Translations under genes and position numbers: made by a program
Shown: positions 25,254-30,969 of the stretch, one piece after another
Layout: each line of letters begins with the position of its first letter
Numbering within the stretch: position 1 is the first letter of the stretch
Assembly: GCA_036675505.1 (NCBI GenBank)
Contig: JAKFEW010000021.1
Coordinates: 1 to 64,000 of the forward strand
Reading direction: 5' to 3'
Length of the DNA: 64,000 bases
Origin: JAKFEW01 sp036675505
GTDB lineage: Bacteria > Cyanobacteriota > Sericytochromatia > S15B-MN24 > JAQBPE01
The notes under the pieces: generated by a model
What the model saw: the letters and a program-made list of their open reading frames with translations, nothing else
Databases searched by the model: none
What the model was told of the DNA's origin: nothing

Positions 25254-25322
25254 GTATATTCTTTGAAAATCACGTGCGCATGATCGCGCCGACGATCGTG
25301 GCTTGCCTTCCAAAATAAACTC

Positions 25323-25422
25323 TCGTCGGGCTATCACATTCAGCGACGTTCTCGCCTAGGGTGGGTGCGGTGAGTCTCAGAGGGGGGAGCAGCTCCCCGA
25401 TGGTCTGAAAGGAGCGCGTAGG
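25323..25422 (+). promoter_or_regulatory. Leader of the first NTF2-like gene, copy 1 of a duplicated control region
   Basis: Element TCGTCGGGCTATCAC (25323-25337) recurs with one change before the second NTF2-like gene. It is followed by a GGGGAG-CAG-CTCCCC hairpin (25384-25398) and AAAGGAG (25408-25414), eight bases before the ATG. The distance from the element to the ATG is 86 bases. Confidence 0.6.
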
Positions 25423-25884
25423 ATGCCCAAGAACAAAGATGAATTTCGATCGGAGATGCCCGCGACCGCTGAGCGGACCGAGGCGGCCGGTACGGTGAAG
25501 GAATCGCCCAACGCCACGCTGGTACGCGGCCTGTTGGACGCGTTCATCCGCGGGGACCTGGATTACATCGTCTCCAAGATGGACGACCAGGTCGTCTGGC
25601 GCTTCCCGGGCAAGCACCCGCTCGCGGAGGACTACCAGGGCAAAGAAGGCGTCCGTCGGTTCCTGACCAGGGTCAATGAGGAATCGCAGGGCACCATCAA
25701 GCCGACCATGATCGCGGCGTTCGGCGATGCCGACTACGGCGTGATGTTCATCCACACCACCGGCGACCGCAAGGGCAAGCACCTCGACATCAAGGAAGTG
25801 CTCGTCTTCACGATCCGCAACGGCCTCGCCACCGAGGTCATCCACCGGCCGGACCCGTTGGCCGTCGACGACTTCTTCGCCTGA
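25423..25884 (+). CDS. NTF2-like (SnoaL-type) protein, first of a tandem pair
   Basis: 153 residues: a 25-residue tail starting PKNKDEFRSEMP, then a cone-shaped NTF2/SnoaL fold (NATLVRGLLDAFIRGDLDYI, WRFPGKHPLAEDYQGKEGV, FTIRNGLATEVIHRPDP). Related proteins are small isomerases, hydrolases or ligand pockets; the sequence does not decide which. The neighbour at 26009 is a paralogue with the same tail (DQFRSEMP) and the same end (DFFA / AFFA). Expression is from its own conserved leader. No partner enzyme is adjacent. Confidence 0.8.
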   Translation: MPKNKDEFRSEMPATAERTEAAGTVKESPNATLVRGLLDAFIRGDLDYIVSKMDDQVVWRFPGKHPLAEDYQGKEGVRRFLTRVNEESQGTIKPTMIAAFGDADYGVMFIHTTGDRKGKHLDIKEVLVFTIRNGLATEVIHRPDPLAVDDFFA

Positions 25885-25910
25885 GCCGGTCAGCCACCAG
25901 CGCGGAACGG

Positions 25911-26008
25911 TCGTCGGCCTATCACGCCGCACGACCGCCTCCGCTACGCTGGGAGGAGAGACGCGTGGGGGTGACCGCCCCCACGCGCGCGCGAAAGGAG
26001 CGCCGACC
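25911..26008 (+). promoter_or_regulatory. Leader of the second NTF2-like gene, copy 2 of the duplicated control region
   Basis: TCGTCGGCCTATCAC (25911-25925) matches 14 of 15 bases of the copy at 25323. A 10-bp hairpin CGCGTGGGGG/CCCCCACGCG (25962-25987) and AAAGGAG (25994-26000) follow, eight bases before the ATG. The element lies 84 bases before the start, nearly as in copy 1, though the hairpin sequences differ. Confidence 0.6.
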
Positions 26009-26464
26009 ATGCCGCACGATCAATTTCGTTCGGAAATGCCCGTCACCGAGGCCCGGCCCGAAACGAATGAACCAAGCGCTCAGTCGCCCAACGAGGCGCT
26101 GGCGCGCCGGATCGCTGCGGCGTTTCACAGGGGCGACCTCGAGGCGATCGGCCGTGAGCTCGCCGACGACATCACCTGGCACACGCCGGGCAAGAACGCC
26201 CTGGCGGGTGATCACCGAGGACGCGAGGCCGTCCTCGCGCTCATGCGCAAGGCCGGCGAGCTGAGCGCCGGCACCCTCCATGTCGACGTGCTCAGCGCAT
26301 TCGGCGACCAGGATTATGGCGTGCTCTGGGTGCGCACCACAGCCAAGCGTGAAGGGAAGCACATCGACATGAAAGAAGCGCTCGTCTTCGCCATCTGCGA
26401 CGGCCGCGTGACGGAAACGTGGCAGCGTCCGGACGCCGAACAGTTCGACGCGTTCTTCGCCTAG
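26009..26464 (+). CDS. NTF2-like (SnoaL-type) protein, second of a tandem pair
   Basis: 151 residues, paralogue of the preceding gene: shared FRSEMP tail, NEALARRIAAAFHRGDLEAI, WHTPGKNALAGDHRGREAV, DYGVLWVRTT and KHIDMKEALVF. The pocket residues differ (W-H against W-R), so ligands may differ. The duplication includes the upstream control region. Its TAG stop shares the bases CTAG (26461-26464) with the stop of the convergent fumarase gene. Confidence 0.8.
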   Translation: MPHDQFRSEMPVTEARPETNEPSAQSPNEALARRIAAAFHRGDLEAIGRELADDITWHTPGKNALAGDHRGREAVLALMRKAGELSAGTLHVDVLSAFGDQDYGVLWVRTTAKREGKHIDMKEALVFAICDGRVTETWQRPDAEQFDAFFA

Positions 26465-27999
26465 AAGACTGGGGCGGCCAGGGCCTTCAGCTTCTCCTCG
26501 CTGGTCTGCTCGACCTGCGCGTGGAGGCTGTTGCCGTGGCTGTCCATCGTCACGATCGCCTGGAAGCCCTTCACCCGCAGGTGCCACATGGCCTCGGGGA
26601 TGCCGAACTCCATCAGGTCGACGCCCTCCACCTGCTCGACGCAACGCGCGTAAAACTGCGCCGCGCCGCCGATGGCGTTGAGGTAGACGGCGCCGTGCTC
26701 CTGTAGGCCCTTGAGCGTCTTGGGGCCCATGCCGCCCTTGCCGATGACGACGCGGATGCCGAACTTCTTGATCACGTCGGCCTGGTAAGGCTCCTCGCGG
26801 ATGCTCGTGGTGGGCCCCGCAGCCAGGATCTTCCATTCGCCGTCGCGCTGCACGGCGACCGGACCGCAGTGGTACAACACGCCGCCTTCGAGCGAGACCG
26901 GCGCGTCGTGGTCCATCAGGTACTTGTGGATCGCGTCGCGGCCGGTGTGCATCAGGCCGTCGATCGCAACGACGTCGCCCACTTTCAGGCTGCGGATGGT
27001 TGCCTCGCTGATCGGTGCTTCGAGCCGGATGACTTCGGTGGCCTCCGCGCCCTGGCCGGTCGTGGACATGGGCTGGGCCTCACTCGGGGCCACGCGGTAC
27101 TGCCACTCGAGGATCTCGCCCGAGCCGGCGTCGAGCAACACGCCCAGCCGGCGGTAGGCCCAGCAGTTATAGGCGACCGAAACGAAGAAGCTGGCCGGCA
27201 GGCGATTCAGGACGCCGATCTTGCAGCCGAGCAGCGTGACCTCCCCGCCGAAGCCCATCGTCCCGACGCCCAGCGTGTTGGCCTTCTCCATCACGTAGGC
27301 CTCGAGGGCGGCCAGGCGCGGGTCCGGGTTCACGTCGTCGACAGGGCGGAACAGCTGGTGCTTGGCCTCGGCATACCCGGACGTGCGGTCGCCGCCGATC
27401 GCCACGCCGATGAAGCCCGCCGAGCAGCCCTGGCCCTGGGCCTGGTGCACGGCGTGCAGGATGCATTTGCGCACGCCGTCGAGGTCGCGGCCGGCCTTGC
27501 CGAGGCCGGGGATCTCGGCGGGCAGCGAGTATTGAATGTTCTTGTTCTCGCAGCCCCCGCCCTTGAGGATCAGCTTGACTTCGATAATCTCTTGCGCCCA
27601 CTGCTCGAAGTGGATCACCGGCGAACCGGGGCCCAGGTTGTCGCCGCTGTTCGCCCCGGTGAGCGAGTCCACCGAGTTGGTGCGCAGCTTGCCGGCCTTG
27701 GTCGCGCGCGCCACCGCGTTGCGGATGGCTTCCTTCACGTGCAGTTGGTTCGTGCCGACCGGCGTATGCACCTCGAAAGTCGGCATGCCGGTGTCCTGGC
27801 AGAGCGGCAAGGCGTCCGCAGCCGCGTAGTCGATGTTCTGGGCGATCGTGCCCAGCGCCAGGGCCGAGCGCGTGGTCGCATCTTCATTTTCACGCGCGGC
27901 GCGAATGGCGGTGCGCACGTCGGCGGGCAGGTTGGTGGCGGTCTCGACGACGAGCTGGTAGAGGCTCTCCTCGAGCTTGGCGCGGTCGATGGTGATCAT
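26461..27999 (-). CDS. fumA: Class I fumarate hydratase, single chain
   Basis: 512 residues. Interconverts fumarate and malate with a labile [4Fe-4S] cluster. N-terminal (alpha) part contains ALPLCQDTGMPTFEV, ILKGGGCENKN and QGQGCSAGFIGVAIGGDR, which supply the cluster Cys and substrate sites; the C-terminal (beta) part has LMHTGRDAIHKYL, GPTTSIREEPYQ and VIGKGGMGPKTL. Both parts are in one chain, as in E. coli FumA. Transcribed 24 bases after rsfS, so it may be the end of the obg-rsfS transcript. Pairs functionally with sdhCAB. Confidence 0.95.
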   Translation of the reverse strand: MITIDRAKLEESLYQLVVETATNLPADVRTAIRAARENEDATTRSALALGTIAQNIDYAAADALPLCQDTGMPTFEVHTPVGTNQLHVKEAIRNAVARATKAGKLRTNSVDSLTGANSGDNLGPGSPVIHFEQWAQEIIEVKLILKGGGCENKNIQYSLPAEIPGLGKAGRDLDGVRKCILHAVHQAQGQGCSAGFIGVAIGGDRTSGYAEAKHQLFRPVDDVNPDPRLAALEAYVMEKANTLGVGTMGFGGEVTLLGCKIGVLNRLPASFFVSVAYNCWAYRRLGVLLDAGSGEILEWQYRVAPSEAQPMSTTGQGAEATEVIRLEAPISEATIRSLKVGDVVAIDGLMHTGRDAIHKYLMDHDAPVSLEGGVLYHCGPVAVQRDGEWKILAAGPTTSIREEPYQADVIKKFGIRVVIGKGGMGPKTLKGLQEHGAVYLNAIGGAAQFYARCVEQVEGVDLMEFGIPEAMWHLRVKGFQAIVTMDSHGNSLHAQVEQTSEEKLKALAAPVF

Positions 28000-28023
28000 C
28001 CGAATCCTTTGTCGCGGAGCGAT

Positions 28024-28434
28024 CTAAACGCCCTGGGTGGGGTGGGTGGGTGGGGCGGCTGGAAGGAGCGAAGCGACTGAAGGCTGCCAGGACTCGATTT
28101 TGGCCTGGCTCCAGAGCCTTTCCAGGTTGTAGTACTCGCGCTCCTTGTCGCGCATCACGTGCACGACCAGGGTGCCGAAGTCGAGGAGGATCCAGACGGC
28201 CTCGGCCCAGCCTTCGCTGCCCTGCAGCTTGTAGCCCGCATCGGTGAGCTCTTCTTCGATGTATTGGGCAATCGCCTTCACCTTGACGGTGGTCTGGCCG
28301 CTGCCCAGCAAGATGTAATCCGCCATGAGCGACACGCCCTGAAGGTCGAAGATCTTGATGTCGTCGGCCTTCTTGTCGTCCGCCTTGTTGGCTGCGAGCT
28401 CGACGAGCGCCCGGGAATCGACCTGTTCAACCAC
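28024..28434 (-). CDS. rsfS: Ribosome silencing factor RsfS
   Basis: 136 residues. Binds ribosomal protein L14 and blocks joining of subunits when nutrients are scarce. The RsfS core is complete: DDIKIFDLQGVSLMADYILLGSG, GSEGWAEAVWILLDFGTLVVHVM and YYNLERLW. A C-terminal Pro/Ala tail of about 20 residues is extra. The start overlaps the end of yqeK by eight bases, as is usual for this pair. Confidence 0.95.
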   Translation of the reverse strand: MVEQVDSRALVELAANKADDKKADDIKIFDLQGVSLMADYILLGSGQTTVKVKAIAQYIEEELTDAGYKLQGSEGWAEAVWILLDFGTLVVHVMRDKEREYYNLERLWSQAKIESWQPSVASLLPAAPPTHPTQGV

Positions 28435-29104
28435 GTGATGGAGCCTCCAAGTTCGAGACGCCCGCAGCCTTTGCTGCCAGACGCTCGCAGTAAATCAACC
28501 AGTTCCGACCGCGCGCCGCATCCGGGTGGATCGGCTGGCCGGTGCGGAGCAAGAATTCGAATGTATGATCGTAGGCCCGCCGGCAGGCGCGGTCGAGGTC
28601 CGTCGCCGCCGCCTCGCGGATGTCGAGCAGGTAGGCCGCGTCGCCGCGGTTGGGCTCGATCGCGTCCGCGACGAAGAGGATTTTCTCCTCGAGCGTCATG
28701 CGCTCGCGGCCCAGCGTGTGGTGGGCGATCGCCGACAGCAGGCCGTCGTCGGTCAGGCCGAACGTCTCGCGCGCCAGCCCGGCCCCGACCGGCCCGTGCA
28801 GGCAGGGCATCGGCGCCATCTCCACCATGTAATCCACCGGCAGCCCCGCCGCATGGGCAGCCTCGAGCAGGCGAGCGCTGGACCATTCCCGCGCGGCGTC
28901 GTGCAGCAGGCCGGCCAGCTCCAGGCGTTCCGGGTCGCCGCCGAAGCGCACCGCCAACGCGCGGGCGGTGGCGCCCACGCCCAGCGAATGCTGGTACCGG
29001 AGCGGCGTCAGGTGGACTGCCAGCCACGCGTGGACCTGCGGGCGCAGCACCGCCAATTCGGGCGCGCCGGCGTTCGCATGGGGCTGGAAGCTGCGCTCGG
29101 TCAC
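28427..29104 (-). CDS. yqeK: YqeK-type HD-domain hydrolase
   Basis: 225 residues. YqeK enzymes cleave diadenosine tetraphosphate symmetrically to ADP. HD-domain residues visible: RYQHSLGV (H39), GLLHDAA (H68, D69), CLHGPVGA, AIAHHTLG and the C-terminal VADAIEPNR, all in the expected order. Sits between the helicase gene and rsfS, the normal place beside nadD. An N-terminal extension of about 20 residues precedes the domain. Confidence 0.9.
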   Translation of the reverse strand: MTERSFQPHANAGAPELAVLRPQVHAWLAVHLTPLRYQHSLGVGATARALAVRFGGDPERLELAGLLHDAAREWSSARLLEAAHAAGLPVDYMVEMAPMPCLHGPVGAGLARETFGLTDDGLLSAIAHHTLGRERMTLEEKILFVADAIEPNRGDAAYLLDIREAAATDLDRACRRAYDHTFEFLLRTGQPIHPDAARGRNWLIYCERLAAKAAGVSNLEAPSRG

Positions 29105-29135
29105 GCCTTCAGTGTACCGCGAACGCGGCGCCCTG

Positions 29136-30311
29136 TCATCGCCGGGCCGGTCGCCCGCGTACAGCGGGGCGGCCTTTCCTGAGCGTGCCGACGATCAGGT
29201 AGGCGTCGGACTCGCGCTCGCGCCGGCCCACACGGCCCACCAGCTGCTCGATCTCGGCCTCGCCGAAGCCATCCGCGTCCGTGATGATGATGAGGTCGGC
29301 GTCCGGCACGTCGGTCCCCGCGCCGACCAGGTTCGTGCTGACCAGGAACGCGGGCAGCGTCTCGCGGAACTTCCCCATCATCGCGACGCGCGTGCGGTCG
29401 GGACGGTAGTCCTTGAAGCGGCGCAGGCGCTGCGCCTGCTCCTGTGTGTCGACCATCTCGCCATGGAGCTGGAAGACCGGCGTCGCGAAGCGGTTCTCGA
29501 GGAAGCGGGCGATGCGTGGCACCTGGTCGCGCGTTCGCGAAATGATGAATATCCGGCCCTGGCGAGCGAGATGGTCCCGGATCGGGGCTTCCGCCAGCAG
29601 CACCTGCTTGATCGGGTCGTCGCCGAACCGCGCCCGCAGCTCCTTGGTCGCCGTCGCAGGGGTCTCGAAGGGCATTTCCTGCAGGTGGGCCACGTGCGCG
29701 TAGGCTTCCTTGAACTTGAGGAACTCGTCCACGGCCTGCGGCGTGGCGGTGGCGAAGAGCGTCGGCGAGTGGATGCCGCGCAGCGGCTTGAGGTGCTCCT
29801 GCGGATCGAGCGCGTTCACGTCGTCGACGATCAAGAAGCCCGCTTCGCGCAGGATCGCGCGGTGCTTCTCGTCCTTGAGCAACAAGCCGCTCGCGATCAG
29901 GATCGGCACCAGCCGCTGGCTGAAGCGCCCGAGCAGGGTCTCGCGATCGCGCGGCGCGACGCCGCCGTGCAGCTCGTCGACGTGCAAAGGCGTGCCGGCC
30001 AGGCGCTGGCGGAAGTAGGTCATGTGCTGGCGCACCAGGTCGCGGGTCGGCACGAGCACGATCACCGGGGCCTGGCGGGCCAGGAACTCGGACACGGCCA
30101 GGCGAAACTCCACGGCCGTCTTGCCCGCGCCGGTCGGCGCATGCAGCAGCGCCGATCGGTTGCCGCCGCGGAACCAACCCTCGAGGCTTGCAAGCGCCGC
30201 CTCCTGGCCGCCAGTCAGGCGGTAGTTCTCGCCGGGCTTCACGAGGCCTTCTTGCTCGGCGACGCGCTGCTCGTTGGTGGCGATCCGGCGCCACAGCAAG
30301 TCCTGGTTCAA
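29136..30311 (-). CDS. SF2 DEAD-like helicase/ATPase of unknown role
   Basis: 391 residues, two RecA-like domains. Walker A APTGAGKT (58-65), motif Ia LVPTRDLVRQ, motif II written VDDVN (162-166) rather than DEAD/DEAH, motif III ATATP, motif V STNLVGAGTDVPDAD, motif VI QLVGRVGRRE. Compact, without accessory domains. The second Asp of motif II replaces the catalytic Glu, so ATP hydrolysis may be altered. It is tightly held in the nadD-yqeK-rsfS operon (four-base overlap with nadD). It may act in RNA handling or DNA uptake (ComFA-like size), but I cannot tell. Confidence 0.8.
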   Translation of the reverse strand: MNQDLLWRRIATNEQRVAEQEGLVKPGENYRLTGGQEAALASLEGWFRGGNRSALLHAPTGAGKTAVEFRLAVSEFLARQAPVIVLVPTRDLVRQHMTYFRQRLAGTPLHVDELHGGVAPRDRETLLGRFSQRLVPILIASGLLLKDEKHRAILREAGFLIVDDVNALDPQEHLKPLRGIHSPTLFATATPQAVDEFLKFKEAYAHVAHLQEMPFETPATATKELRARFGDDPIKQVLLAEAPIRDHLARQGRIFIISRTRDQVPRIARFLENRFATPVFQLHGEMVDTQEQAQRLRRFKDYRPDRTRVAMMGKFRETLPAFLVSTNLVGAGTDVPDADLIIITDADGFGEAEIEQLVGRVGRRERESDAYLIVGTLRKGRPAVRGRPARR

Positions 30312-30952
30312 GGCGCCGCCTCCAGACGATGACGGTAAAGGCCGTAGCGCGCCACGAAGGTCGCCACGAGCGGCGGCAACAGATCGGACGTGCCCTCGCC
30401 CCGCGCCAGCGCCGCCCGCAGATCCGTGGATGAGACGTCGACGGGCTTCATGTCGATGAAGGCGACCGCCTCACGCGGCGCCCACGGCACGATCTCGGCC
30501 AACCGCGCTCGCAGCCAGGCCTCGTCCCTGCCGTCGCGCGGGAGCACCAGGAACCGCATCTGCGCGAAGAGCGTCCGGACGTCCTTCCAGGTATCGATCA
30601 GGCCCATCGCGTCGGTGCCGATCACCCAGGCGAACTCGGCGTCGTCACCCAGCGCCCGGCGCGCCGCCGCGAGCGTATCGACGGCGTAAGTGCGGCCCTG
30701 GTCGGCCCGGTCGGTCTCCCAGCGCACGACGCGCATGCCGGGCTCGTTCAGCGTGGCGAGCACCGCCATACACCAGCGCTCTTCGGCGTGGGCGTGTGTT
30801 TCGCCGCGATGCGGCGGGGTCCCGCCCGGGATCACCACGACCTCGTCCACCTGGCCCGAAGCCAGCGCGGCGCGGGCCACCGCGAGGTGGCCGACGTGAA
30901 AGGGATCGAAGGTTCCGCCGAAGAGGGCGTAACGCCGGCGTGTGGTGGTCAT
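30308..30952 (-). CDS. nadD: Nicotinate-nucleotide adenylyltransferase
   Basis: 214 residues. Makes deamido-NAD from nicotinate mononucleotide and ATP. The nucleotidyltransferase motif ALFGGTFDPFHVGHL (residues 9-23) and the ISSTxIR-type motif VSSTDLR near the end are present, with VIPGGTPPHR and WVIGTDAM between. The stop overlaps the helicase start by four bases. Its upstream neighbour is normally proB; here a large lipoprotein gene lies between. Confidence 0.95.
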   Translation of the reverse strand: MTTTRRRYALFGGTFDPFHVGHLAVARAALASGQVDEVVVIPGGTPPHRGETHAHAEERWCMAVLATLNEPGMRVVRWETDRADQGRTYAVDTLAAARRALGDDAEFAWVIGTDAMGLIDTWKDVRTLFAQMRFLVLPRDGRDEAWLRARLAEIVPWAPREAVAFIDMKPVDVSSTDLRAALARGEGTSDLLPPLVATFVARYGLYRHRLEAAP

Positions 30953-30969
30953 GAAGCGACCATATTACG

